Positions 44,597 to 54,599 of a DNA stretch of 64,000 nt are shown here, one piece after another. Every line of letters begins with the position of its first letter. The stretch's first letter is position 1. The notes under the pieces are model-generated. The model made no database searches. It was not told the DNA's origin and saw only the letters and a list, made by a program, of their open reading frames with translations. The DNA lies in assembly GCF_000340215.1 (NCBI RefSeq), contig NW_006921533.1, positions 4,180,979 through 4,244,978 on the forward strand. The letters are read 5' to 3'. This DNA comes from Pseudocercospora fijiensis CIRAD86 (lineage: Eukaryota > Ascomycota > Dothideomycetes > Mycosphaerellales > Mycosphaerellaceae). Both the position numbers and the translations under genes were made by a program.

Positions 44597-46250
44597 ACCC
44601 GGTTGTAAGGAACTAAATAAGGTTCCTATCCTGCTAGATAACCGCCGCTATACCGTAGATTGCCTTACAAAGTAGTATATCGTAGGGAAACCGCGTACTC
44701 TTCCGATTAAGGGTCGGGAAGGTCGAATTCTTCCTTATACTATCTCGTTTTAGTATCCCTAGTTTCTCGAAGGTTTTGCCGCGCTATAGCTAAGAAAGTG
44801 AGCTAGATCGTACGGTACTAGTCGCCGCGATGCCTAAGTACCTTAAGACTGCAAACAATAGTACGTTATTAAATAGATTATCTATATAAATATAGAAGAA
44901 GTATTATAGGAAAGGAAGTTGTAGGATTAGTCGAAGAATAGCCTGCCTAAGCGAGCTTAGCTTAGAGCTAAGCGAGACGGTAGGCGACACGATTAGGCTT
45001 TCGGGTATCTCGGTAGCGCGGTCCGCGCGGTCGGTACGGGCCGTAGTAGTGTAACTTTCCTTTCTTACTTGCTATACTAAATACAGTCCTGTATTCAATC
45101 CGCAACTAACACTACTAGGACTACGGTTCTTACGCTCGCGACGCTTCTTATTACTCTCCTTCTACCGCTCCTTCTTCTTAGCGTCCGTAAGAACCTTTAG
45201 AGTTACTACCGGGTGCTAAGCGACCGTCGAAGCGATAGAATCCGCATCTTCTACCTCCTACTTATATGCCTTCCGAGGGCTCGAGAATAAGAAGGAATAT
45301 AGGTACCTATCCTTATATAGATATAATACATAATATCCGATAGGCGTTAGCTTGCCTCTTATTATAATTATATGCCTAGATTTGCCTATAAACCGGACTA
45401 TGCTCTCGTTAATCGATACGTTAGTACTAGGCACGACAATCTCGCGGAATTTGCTACGCAATATATTAGTAAGCGGTAGTATCTAGGTCTAGGTAGGTAA
45501 ACCTCTTCTACTTAACGAGAGCGCGTTATTCCGGTACTATAAAGCGGCCTTAATCTGCTTAAATCGCTACTCCTTTATATACTTAGCAATACTATGCCTT
45601 AGCTAGTATCTATCTTCGCGCTAGTAATCGGCCTTATCGGACATCTAGATTACGGATATATATATAATCAATTTAACGAAGATCCGCATTGTTAGCTTAT
45701 CTACCGGCTTCTAATTATAGCCGGAAATAATAATCTTATTATCCTTCTTAAATTGCGGCTTATTGCTAGTATACTCGTTAGTGTACTCGATAAGGCGGTT
45801 TATAACCTTATTAGTCTAGAAGAGTATAAAGAAGCGATATTAGACGTCGTCTAGTAACGATAGGTTACTATATAGGTCTATAGGCAAATTGACCTTCCGC
45901 TAGTAAGAGGTGCTAGTTAGTAGCTCGTAGCGACCTTCTATTCTATCTCCTTCCGCTAGATAGTATAATCCGCCTACCCTACTATCTCTGCCTATGCCTT
46001 CGACGTCGTTATCTCCTTCTACGACTACTAAACCCTTATTATCTACGCTACTTAGTATAGGGTCTCCTGCCTTCTTAAAAATCGGCTCTCTTCCTTTAGC
46101 TAACTAGTTAGTATTTAACTTATCGTTATCTATTAAACTAGCGGATATATCTAGCTAATTGTTACCCTTATCGTCGTTATAAGCCTCTTCTACAAAGGCC
46201 TAGAAGCTCGCTATTGTTATATGCTTCTTAGTAGAATTAAGTTTAGAAAT
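44597..46250 (-). pseudogene. piggyBac transposase, N-terminal and catalytic part
   Basis: The minus-strand frame contains the clearest catalytic block in an open stretch at 45258-45461: VPSTNVSINESIVRFIGKSR, then a pattern like PIGYYVLYLYKDRYLYSFLF. This matches the DDE_Tnp_1_7 piggyBac core, in which the D of SIDE is a catalytic Asp. Here the codon reads Asn, so a catalytic residue appears lost, as expected from RIP of GAT/GAC on the opposite strand. A later block (about 44890-44800) reads YIYIDNLFNNVLLFAVLR, the conserved DN.FT...L segment. The acidic N-terminus lies at 46000-46200. The coding sequence is interrupted by hAT copy 2 after NLI.FLTT. Confidence 0.85.
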
Positions 46251-46329
46251 ATAAAGGCAATTAAGTCGTATATAGAGGCCGACAGCGGCGGCAATAGCTA
46301 AGCTACTCGAAGGGGTTTAACGCACCTAT

Positions 46330-46713
46330 AACCGAGTCCAATTGAGGCCTGTTCATTTATATACAGAGCGGCTTCTATATGCTAACTAAGTGGACACTGT
46401 AGGGGTTGATGCCTGTTTTGCCGACGAACGCTCCGAGGCGACGAGTTTTTACAGGGGATATGACAGCTCTTATCGCCGGCATCTGAGCACCCACAGGACA
46501 GGGCAGGACAGCCACACGCGAGCAGGCTGGCAAGCGCAAGCGTAAGCGCAAGCGCACGCAGGTCGGGGCACGACGACGCGCATATTACCATTACGGAGTT
46601 GACTCGCGAATGGTCCGGATGTCGACGTGCTGCTTGCGCTTCTGGCCAACGTCAACGCCACGTCCGGTGCGACCTTCGCTACCGCCGCCGCCGCCGCCGC
46701 CCCTCCACGGGCG
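46330..46713 (+). promoter_or_regulatory. Upstream region of the Zn2Cys6 gene
   Basis: Unmutated sequence between the piggyBac border and the first in-frame ATG. It includes a GCAAGCG-type repeat (46529-46553). In the transcription-factor frame a stop lies at 46600, and no ATG occurs before 46714. No clear TATA box was seen. A piggyBac-like element ends only about 390 bp upstream of the start codon, so part of the original promoter may have been displaced. Confidence 0.45.
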
Positions 46714-48759
46714 ATGACCCATGACAGCATGACTGGGACGTCGAAGAATAGCCGGCCAGGCCACCACGATGCACCGACTACAAAGCGCGGCCGCCCATGC
46801 GACGCTTGCAGACGACGTAAATCTAAGTGTGTCACCGAGGACGGCAGCGCCATCTGCGTCCTGTGCAAGTTCCATGGCCAGCAGTGCACTTACCTGGAAG
46901 CACCGCAGCCCAGGAAGCGCTCTGCCAATCCGAGCAGTGCAGCAGAAGTGCAGGTGCAGTCGCCCACCAAGCGGAGATTCCTCAACCTCAAGCCCGGAAC
47001 CGGTGTGGAAGAATACCATACGCTCCCCGGACCCTCGCTCCTCAAACACACTCTCGGATTGCAGAACCGTCACCACACGGAATACCTCGGACTCAACGCA
47101 ATCCCAGACGTCTACGGTGGCCAAATCCTCGACCCAAGCGACTGCGCGAGCTCCCATACCAAGAATGCGCTGCACGACGACGTGAGGTTTGTCCATCCAC
47201 ATCATGCATTTCGCCTTCTGCAGGACAGCCAAACCGAGGGCTACCGCCAGGAGCAATCTGACGTAGATGAGATTGAAGCTACAGCCTCTGGACACGGTCC
47301 GCATCTCGTGCAACTGTACTTCCGTATTGTACACCCGAGCTTTCCAATTCTACACAAGCATGTATTCCTGGAGAAATACGCACGCTCGCACCGCGAATTT
47401 GCCCCGCCTTTATTAGCTGCAGTGTATCTGCTCGCGTCCGGATACTGGTCTTACGATGAGAAATTGGCCAAGAGTCGCAGGATAGACACCGCGGCCCTCC
47501 AAAATCTAGCCTTCAGTGCGCTGCAAAATACTATGCGGAGACCAAAGCTGTCCACCATTCAGGCCGGTCTACTGCTCTCTCAATGGCAAAAGGCCTTCAT
47601 GGGCTCGCCATACGAGCAGCGCGATCGTCTGACCGTGCAGCTCGTCAATCTCTCACATGGCCTTGGTCTCCATTTGGACTGCTCGTACTGGGACATCCCT
47701 GATTGGGAGATTGGCCTGAGGAGACGTATTGGTTGGGCGCTGTATATGCAAGACAAGTGGACAGCGCTATTGGAAAGTCGCCCATCACTTATCAGTCAAG
47801 ATGAATGGGACGTGGAAGAACTGTCAGAAATCGACTTCCCTGACACTACCGAGGACGACCAGGAAGGCAGTAGCGAGGTCGAGCGCGGCCGCTTGGTCTT
47901 TCAGCACATGGCTCGCCTGTCCGTAATACTAGGTGAGATTCTGAGAACCATTTTCTCGGCAAGAGCGAGAAAGGTTCTCGACGCTGCGCCTAACAGGCTT
48001 GAGCATCTGTTGGAATGGATCAAACCGGTTCAGATCAGGTTGAAGGAATGGTTTCTGACATTGCCTGACTCGCTCAAGATGGATACAGCAGCTTCTATGA
48101 AGCTCTCCTCCGTCGGCTATCTCCGTTTGTCCTACCTCACTGTGGAAGTTTGCATGCATAAGAACCTTATCCGAGCCCTCGTGGCCACAGACCACCCTGC
48201 TCCAACAGTTACGCAAGTCTGCAGAAGCGCTGCCAACGAACGCTTCACTAATGCTACCGACTTCATTCAGCGACTTCAGGCGCAGCATTTGCACTCATTC
48301 TGGTACTTTGCCTCCGCTAAATGTTGTGCGCTGATCCATTCATTTGGTCAGATCCTGGCCTCCACTGCTCTCGCTGAAGAAGAGCAGGTCTTGTACTCAC
48401 GCAAGCTGAAGGAATTCAAATGGGCATTGAAAGTCAACAGTGAGGCAGGAGCAAGCTTTATGAAGCAAGCCTTGATCTTGATCAACCACTCGGTCCGTCT
48501 AATACAGCAAGGACCCGAGAATGGGACGACGAACACAAGCCCCGCGTCGGTTGGATTTCAGATGCCCGGCCAGGAGATGCAGTCGCCCGAACAGCAGAGC
48601 CAATGGCTACCACATCACCCGGTGCAGAATGGCGGGATGCACTACGACGCTTACCACGCCGAGTACCCTTCGATCGATCAGGCAACATTTCACGATGATA
48701 ATATGTTTGGTAATTTTCCGGAAGAATTGAATGGTGCCTGGATGCACGACATGAGATGA
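46714..48759 (+). CDS. Zn2Cys6 fungal transcription factor
   Basis: A 681-residue nuclear regulator, intact and without visible introns. I choose ATG 46714 because the longer open frame begins only at a GTG. The binuclear cluster lies at residues 29-58 (CDACRRRKSKC ... CVLCKFHGQQC, spacing C-x2-C-x6-C-x8-C-x2-C-x6-C), preceded by basic KRGRP, as usual for DNA-binding GAL4-type proteins. A fungal_trans middle domain spans roughly residues 195-380 (LYFRIVHPSFPILHKHVFLE, then AGLLLSQWQKAF and GLRRRIGWALYMQDKW). The stretch LLKHTLGLQNRHHTEYLG resembles the segment after the finger in DAL81/TamA-type nitrogen regulators; orthology is not established. The C-terminus is Gln/His-rich and acidic, a possible activation region. 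Its codons and dinucleotides show no RIP. Confidence 0.93.
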   Translation: MTHDSMTGTSKNSRPGHHDAPTTKRGRPCDACRRRKSKCVTEDGSAICVLCKFHGQQCTYLEAPQPRKRSANPSSAAEVQVQSPTKRRFLNLKPGTGVEEYHTLPGPSLLKHTLGLQNRHHTEYLGLNAIPDVYGGQILDPSDCASSHTKNALHDDVRFVHPHHAFRLLQDSQTEGYRQEQSDVDEIEATASGHGPHLVQLYFRIVHPSFPILHKHVFLEKYARSHREFAPPLLAAVYLLASGYWSYDEKLAKSRRIDTAALQNLAFSALQNTMRRPKLSTIQAGLLLSQWQKAFMGSPYEQRDRLTVQLVNLSHGLGLHLDCSYWDIPDWEIGLRRRIGWALYMQDKWTALLESRPSLISQDEWDVEELSEIDFPDTTEDDQEGSSEVERGRLVFQHMARLSVILGEILRTIFSARARKVLDAAPNRLEHLLEWIKPVQIRLKEWFLTLPDSLKMDTAASMKLSSVGYLRLSYLTVEVCMHKNLIRALVATDHPAPTVTQVCRSAANERFTNATDFIQRLQAQHLHSFWYFASAKCCALIHSFGQILASTALAEEEQVLYSRKLKEFKWALKVNSEAGASFMKQALILINHSVRLIQQGPENGTTNTSPASVGFQMPGQEMQSPEQQSQWLPHHPVQNGGMHYDAYHAEYPSIDQATFHDDNMFGNFPEELNGAWMHDMR

Positions 48760-48841
48760 TCAAAATGTACAAGTCTCACAACGGAATTGGTAACGGCCTT
48801 TGATCACGCCCGGACTTGTGTTGCGATTTAGCTTTCGCGAG

Positions 48842-49426
48842 ATGATGCTACATGCGATGCCTCCCAGACCACATGCTGACTGCGAGTCCGCCTTCTTGAC
48901 CATAGCCCGTCAAGATTGCATCGTGCTTCATAGCGAGTATCCAGAAAGTACGACCGCATTTCCGAGGGACTTTCGTGGCCTGCCAGACAAGTTAGCCGGC
49001 ATGCCGCTCTTCTTCGAGTCCAAAGCCTCGGTTGCAACTGATCTTGATCAGACATTCGATCCTCAATCACGGGTATTAGGTTGGACCTGGATGCGCGGTG
49101 GCTACATTACCGATAGCACGCCGCAGGAGTTTGCAAAGCTCGCAAGAAGAGAATGGCTTTTGGAAGATGGCGGACGCTGTCACATAAGAATTGCGTTGAG
49201 CGCAAGGGCTTGTAATGGCGGCAGTTCCGGTTGGATAGTGTTCGACTCGCAGGCTTGTCAAGTTGATTCTGACAGATTTCTCTATGAGACCTGTCCTTCT
49301 CGAAGTATATCCATAGACAGTAGCTACGATGATACCCAATTCAGTCGCCTTGCCACATTGATACGGTCGTTCGGAGCTGCCTATGGAGCCAGTCTTGTTA
49401 CAACACGCGGTCGCCTACACGCCTGA
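48842..49426 (+). CDS. Hypothetical protein, uncertain gene
   Basis: A 194-codon open frame from ATG 48842 (the frame is open from 48800 at a TTG), starting 83 bases after the stop of the Zn2Cys6 gene on the same strand. No signal peptide, membrane segment or known domain was recognised. The product contains several Cys and Arg/Ser-rich stretches. Base use is like its neighbours and there is no RIP. It could instead be the 3' untranslated region of the regulator, or part of a spliced gene continuing towards 49466-49762, where another short frame lies. There is no strong start context. Confidence 0.35.
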   Translation: MMLHAMPPRPHADCESAFLTIARQDCIVLHSEYPESTTAFPRDFRGLPDKLAGMPLFFESKASVATDLDQTFDPQSRVLGWTWMRGGYITDSTPQEFAKLARREWLLEDGGRCHIRIALSARACNGGSSGWIVFDSQACQVDSDRFLYETCPSRSISIDSSYDDTQFSRLATLIRSFGAAYGASLVTTRGRLHA

Positions 49427-49758
49427 AGCACCTGGAAATTCTCACATGCTCCGCGAGCGATCGCGATGAATCGGTTGCCAAAATGGTCACGTTGGTCCAC
49501 GGATGTCCAAATTCCAACTTGTTGCTCCAACCCAAAGGCGGTGGTTGACACTTTGCTCCAGATGGGCCTCGATGAGTGGAGCTTGGTCAAGGGTTTCTTC
49601 AGCATGAACGATGTATTGACTGACGTTCACGAACTCACGCCAGCTGAAAAAATGTCAATGCTGCACACTGCGCCAGCCCTTATACTGATGAGACGGCCGA
49701 GAGCGCAGAGGGGTCGCGAGTTGGTGTTAGTGGTCGACTCAATTAGGGTAGTGCTGCT

Positions 49759-50394
49759 CTAAAGCAAAAGGCTGCCGAGGAGAAGACCGAATGCGGCCGC
49801 AAGAGATCCTCCATCTCGTAACGACGCCGCACTGCTGGAGCTAGTCGTAGCCGCTGATTCTGTTGCAGTGCCCGCAGTTCCGCTCATTTCTGTAACACTT
49901 GCAGTCGTCTGGCTAGCATTCGATCCGGTGCTGGCAGTGGATGTTGCACTCTCACTGCCTCCCCCAGTGGTCGTAGCGCCTCCGCTCCCCAATTTATCCG
50001 CGCCGGCAGTGACAGTGACTGGCAGACTTGCAACATCACTAGCATCGTACGTGGTCACGCTTGAACCTGGGAAGTTGGCCTCACTGCCTCCGTTGCTCTC
50101 GGTGCAGACTGTTGCGCTGCATTGCTGTGTTCCGGTAAAGGCGCCGTCTGGAGCGGACATGAACATGTTGTAAGTCGAGGGTCCGACTATTAGAGTCTGG
50201 GATGGGAAGAGGCCGCAGTCGCTTCCATCTGTGTTGTCTGGGCATGCGAGTTGGAGGGTTGTGATCTGGTTGCTGACGGCAACGACGGAGCCGACGATGG
50301 ATTGCTGGTCGTAGCTGTAGAATGGAAGAGTGAGTGTGCTGGTCTGCGCGAGAGTCACGCCCAGGAGGGCAGAGATGGCGAATAGAGATGCCAT
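49759..50394 (-). CDS. GPI-anchored Ser/Thr-rich cell wall protein
   Basis: A 211-residue secreted surface protein. I choose ATG 50394 because it begins a signal peptide (MASLFAISALLGVTLAQ) in good context (AAAATGGCA). An upstream in-frame ATG at 50463 would add 23 basic residues before the signal and is probably in the leader. The mature part starts with a small conserved region having four Cys (LACPDNTDGSDCG, then QQCSATVC). A Gly/Ser/Thr-rich stalk of about 70 residues follows, suitable for O-glycosylation. The C-terminus has a Ser/Ala omega-site region and a hydrophobic tail (LAAAFGLLLGSLLL) typical of GPI attachment. Similar small GPI proteins are common in Pezizomycotina walls; the exact role is unknown. 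No RIP is seen. Confidence 0.85.
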   Translation of the reverse strand: MASLFAISALLGVTLAQTSTLTLPFYSYDQQSIVGSVVAVSNQITTLQLACPDNTDGSDCGLFPSQTLIVGPSTYNMFMSAPDGAFTGTQQCSATVCTESNGGSEANFPGSSVTTYDASDVASLPVTVTAGADKLGSGGATTTGGGSESATSTASTGSNASQTTASVTEMSGTAGTATESAATTSSSSAASLRDGGSLAAAFGLLLGSLLL

Positions 50395-50519
50395 TTTCGT
50401 GGGTTTCTTGGGATGAAAGAATTTTCCCAGTGTTGGTAAGAAGCGAAGAGAAATTGAGGTCAAAGGGGCTCGTAGTGAAGTAATAATGGAGTCTTACGCT
50501 CTTATGGGCTGAACACAGA

Positions 50520-50530
50520 TATTTATAAAG
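50520..50530 (-). promoter_or_regulatory. TATA-like box of the GPI protein gene
   Basis: CTTTATAAATA on the minus strand, about 130 bases upstream of the chosen ATG, a plausible core promoter position. Confidence 0.4.
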
Positions 50531-50839
50531 ACATTGGCGCACCTGAACGTTTCAAGAGAGTCGTTCTTGTGGAATTTTCGGTTGCTGTGGCGTGTATAAG
50601 GGGCTTCTATTGCGGATCTCATTGGGCGACATCGAACAATTACGGGAAGGATGCGATGCCAAGCTTTCTCATGCCTCAGAAACCGATTTTTTTCTGGAAA
50701 GTAGTCCTCCGCGCCACTTCATCGCGAAACGCTCAGAGTAGTATTTTGTGACTCTCGAGTCAGCAGTGGTGCGAATTCACAATCCACAATGAGGGCAAAT
50801 CCGCCTTGGGCCTACTTCATGGCGAGCTCATAAACAGCT

Positions 50840-51799
50840 TCAACATATCTTTGGATAATTCGGCGTACCCGATCCCGTGGTAGGATTCCATCCCTCAACT
50901 GCTTTGAATCTGGAGCTGCCACAATCCGGGTTGAAGCCATTCACGATATCATTCAAGATCCAAGGATTGGCGTAGAGAGTTGGATTTATAAAGCCAACAG
51001 GACCTTTTACCCGCGAGAACACCGGCATGTAACCTCCATTCGCTGAAATATATGGATATCCTCGACCTGCGCGATTGTAAATGCCGCCTCCAGCACCAAT
51101 GTTTGTGGCATTGGCGTTTACAGTGTAGCAGGGATGGCCAGGGTCGTGCTTTGCAAAATACTCATCTATCGCAGGTTGTTGGTACGATACAGTCGCAAAA
51201 TAATTGAAGAAGCCATCAGCTGTGGAAAAGTAGGGTATGCAATGCATTAGCCCTCCCTGGCCGCCAAAGATCGACCGGCATAGCGCTCTCCTTGTCGAGG
51301 ACCGTCTGATTCGAATAAAGCGGAGTTGCACCGACGGTCGTGATCCACGGGCACCAGGCGCATTACCGAAGTCATGGTCGGAGCTTGAGACAGAACTTGT
51401 GTGGCCTTGCAAGCCTAACTTCATGAACTCGATGCATTGACGAAGCATATAGTTCTTTGGGAAGTCTTTCTCGGATTCTTCATATGACGCGGATATGACC
51501 CGAGTCGGCTTGTATGCGCCGCATTGCAATTGGCCCTTATATCCGTTTGATGTGCTATCGGGATATATTGGATCGATACCAGGACTGCTGCCGGTGATGC
51601 CATACGCAGTGTAATTGCAATACGGTCCGTCCAGAGCATCCAGGTCACAGCGATTCGAAGTGGCTATAAATATCCACCACGACAAAATCCTGCATTGTCC
51701 AAGATTTGCGACTGGGGCAAGGAGATTTGGAGGTTCATAGCCATAGAAGGAAGCAGCTGAGGGGACTGGCCAGGTGCGCCTCTTTGGAGGCGAAGACAT
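50840..51799 (-). pseudogene. Broken sedolisin (tripeptidyl peptidase-like) gene
   Basis: Family S53 enzymes are secreted acid proteases with a prodomain and a Glu-Asp-Ser centre. This frame keeps LDALDGPYCNYTAYGITG, YKGQLQCGAYKPTRVIS, RQCIEFMKLGLQG and the SSSDHDFG region (oxyanion Asp), then GFFNYFATVSYQQPAIDEYF and GPVGFINPTLYANPWILNDI near the end. Between SSSDHDFG and GFFNYF the family sequence is in another frame (ITTVGATPLYSNQTVLDKES is readable one base over), so there are frameshifts. The stretch holding the catalytic Ser (GGTSASAP) is deleted between MPVFSR and KGPVGF. The prodomain and the catalytic Glu/Asp part are missing upstream. There is no RIP signature, so the decay is by indels. 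The family is typically about 550-600 residues. Confidence 0.85.
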
Positions 51800-51959
51800 G
51801 GCCGATGTTCAAGGGCATCTGGCTTTATTGCTGTATTCAAAATGATGCGCCATGCTGCGGAGATCTCGGACTTTCTGCGTACCCTCGGTTTTTCCGTAGA
51901 CCTACTCGCACTATATAAAATTGGTAGCGATCTAGGCACGGAACGAAAGCCTTTCTTAC

Positions 51960-53650
51960 TTCTGTCCACTTAGGTCCTCTAGTAACGATCCGGGTTAAGA
52001 ACGAGGCCAATTCGGAAGCTATTAACAAGCCGTCGCTATACTAAGAGCTTCTAAGCGAGTATAGAAGCCTTCTTCTAAGAAGAAGGAAGCCCTTGCTATA
52101 TAACAACTAGCCGCTAATGTTAATCGAGCTACTAAGAGACTACGCCGAGAGCCGACTATTAAGTTAAGTAAAGGACTAATAGACGACGAGTTACTAGCTA
52201 AGACCTAGTAAACGCAGCCTTCCGGAGTAGATAATAACGATAATATATTAGCTAAAGAAGAAGATAAAGCTATAGAATAAGAGCGAGAGGTCTTCGAATA
52301 CGTATTATAGTAGATAATAGTTAATCTAGCTAATCTACGGTTGCTACTATCGACTAAGTACTATCCTCGCGAGACAACCGATAATAGCGAGTCCTATAGC
52401 GAAGATGTCTACGACTAGTACGCTAACTAGCTCGTAACTAGCTCTAACGACGACGACTAGAAGTTAGCTAGCTTAGAGATAGTAGCCTTAGCGGATAAGA
52501 TTAAGAGTAAACACTACTTCTATAGTACTAGTATTAAGAAGGGCAATTTCTAACGTACGTACGATATACTATATTCTTAGCATTCTTAAGGCAAGAAGGG
52601 CCTTAGATTGGACTTTAAGTTGTTAGTTAAGCGCCGTAAGACAGTAACTATTAAAGAGCCGCCGGTCCGTAGTATAGGTAGAGCCTTATAGAGCCGTTAT
52701 AACCGGCAAACTAGACCTCGTATAACAGCTACTTAGCAACAACTAGACGCTCTATATACGAGCTAGGCCGAAGTTAAGGGTTAATCTAATAGCTCGGAAG
52801 CTAAAGCTAACGATAATAATGCCGCTTTAGTTAGCTTACTATCCGATTAACGATACGAGTTAGCAAAGCGATAGCCGTATAAGAACAGATACTACTAGAA
52901 CAAGGGTAGTTTGTACTAGTTTAGCGGTCCGGATAGAGCGGAAGATTACTATAAGATCTACCCTAAGATTGCCTCTCGGTAGGTTAGAGGTATAAGAGAT
53001 AGTCGCCTATCGATTAACGATCTAGGCTCCGCACTAGTATTAAAGATATAGAAGAACAGAGGCAGATAGCTTGTCAATCCGTTTAAGACTCTACAGACAA
53101 CTAGAACAGCCGCTGTTAGCTCTACAACCCCTATAGTAATCTACAACTACTATAGGGAGCAATAGCCGGCTCCGTAGAAGCGTTCTCGTAAGTCTAGTCC
53201 GCTAGCGGCTTCTAGTCTAACTATTAGACTGCTATTAAGTCTAATTCTAGGTTTAATCGCTTCCTATTAATCGTATATAGCGGATATAGAATTAATAAGC
53301 TTCTTTAGCTAGTTGCGTAAAGAATTAAGTAGTAGCTAGACCGAGAGATACGTAGATATATCTAATATTAAGCGTATCTTCGCTAAAGAGGGTGACTTCT
53401 TACTTAAGCAGCTAAGGAGGGTCAAATTAACTCGCTAGGTTACTGCTAGACTTAAAGAAGGGCAATACGATCGCTTTATTAATGCGGTAAAGCGATATAT
53501 AGTTATCTAAGTCCGTAAGCAGCGTCTTAATCGCATTAATAAGTCGTCTAACGGCCTGTTCTGTCGTTAGCTATAGAAGCGCTATTTTAGTATAGAAGCG
53601 AGGTTAGGGGTAGATTTCTAGTTATAGGACGGCGGTTTAATAGCTAAACT
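51960..53650 (+). pseudogene. Unrecognised RIP-mutated long frame
   Basis: The RIP signature resumes at about 51960. A plus-strand frame read through TAG/TAA runs most of this span. It has an acidic, Asp/Ser-rich part (near 52380-52450), a segment KNRYYQNKGSLYQFSGPDRA (about 52880-52935, with stops read as Gln), then RLSINDLGSALVLKI, a basic stretch near 53160-53200 and a C-terminal part with LFCRQLQKRYFSIEARLG (about 53557-53605). I recognise no family. It is probably a gene of a mobile element, since RIP acts on duplicated sequence. Confidence 0.4.
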
Positions 53651-54189
53651 TTAGCTTAACTATTGTCGCTTGCTATTCTACTAATACTACGTATTTTTGT
53701 ATAGTATAAATTAGAGGTATATTAGATAGATATAGTCTCGGCTCTCTATACTTATAAGAATAAAAAACAATGCGTTGTAGTATTGCGCTAGTATCGAGTT
53801 AAAGTCGTTAAATTCAGCTCTTCAAATCCGGACCCGCAAAGCTAAACCGCCGAGCGGAAGCCGAAATTTCGGCTATCTCGGCGTAGAGTAAGCGCTAAGA
53901 AGTCGCAAACTTCTAATATATTGCTAGCGCTATATCTTTATAACAACTGTATATTTTTTAAAACAGACAATAGGAGGTTGTTTAGCAGCATCGATAGTGC
54001 TATTTCCTACCGAAGAGATAATATAGATATATTGTAGTAGTATTATAGTAATGCCCTATTAGTCGTTATAGATTCGGGCTTTATAAGCGGGTACTCTCCG
54101 GATTGCGACTCGATCGCGACTCGATCGCGATACGAATATAGCGATATACTAACGGCGCTAGTTTAAATAGTCTTAAGGTGCCGCTAGCG
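53651..54189. other. RIP-mutated stretch without a recognised gene
   Basis: It contains the palindrome GCCGAAATTTCGGC (near 53856) and a doubled CGACTCGATCG near 54105-54125. No gene or element end could be supported. Confidence 0.4.
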
Positions 54190-54591
54190 ATTAAAATAAT
54201 TCCGAAACTACTAAATTCTAGGCTCTTCTGTCGCAATAGCTACCCGTAGCGTATTAGAGGTATGCCGATTAGGTATCTTTATAGATTTAACTAATTTCGA
54301 GTAGATTACGGACAGTTAAGGCGACGAGGAGATTGTTACTATACTACCGCCGAGAGGTATAGAAGGGTATATCGATACTTCTACTATATCGCCGTCGTTA
54401 GCTTATTCGAGAAGCTTATCGCTATAGCTAGCATTACCTAATCTATAGTATATTAAAGCTATTATAAAGGACTATACTACTAATACTGCGCGTGCTATAG
54501 TAGAAGAAATAAAACAAGAAATAGAAGACTTAAAGAGCCGTATTGCTAAGCTAGAGATAGTCGTTAGTATAAGCGAGTCTATAAAGGATTA
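54190..54591 (+). pseudogene. Short frame ending in a coiled coil
   Basis: The plus-strand frame reads FIDLTNFEQITDSQGDEEIV (stops read as Gln) at about 54280-54340. It ends with a charged heptad-like helix (EEIKQEIEDLKSRIAKLEIV, 54512-54570) and a TAA at 54589-54591. It converges with the mariner-like gene, whose end is about 10-15 bases away. It may belong with 51960-53650. No family was recognised. Confidence 0.4.
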
Positions 54592-54599
54592 AGTATAAT

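Larger units (their letters stand above)
33356..46320 (-). mobile_element. piggyBac-like transposon split by hAT copy 2
   Basis: The two flanks of hAT copy 2 (33356-34673 and 44589-46320) together make an element of about 3 kb with one minus-strand transposase. Limits are set by the sharp RIP borders. A TTAA at 46317-46320 could be the right target site (piggyBac inserts at TTAA), but I found no matching TTAA and terminal repeat at the left border. hAT copy 2 is inserted in its coding region, so piggyBac was there first. Confidence 0.75.

Noticed and set aside
46591..47334. 247-codon minus-strand frame opposite the Zn2Cys6 gene
   Set aside because: It lies on the strand opposite a well-supported gene with a complete domain order. 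The GC-rich codon pattern explains the open antisense frame.
49466..49762. 98-codon plus-strand frame
   Set aside because: Its end overlaps the end of the GPI protein gene, it has no recognisable domain, and base use does not distinguish it from untranslated sequence.
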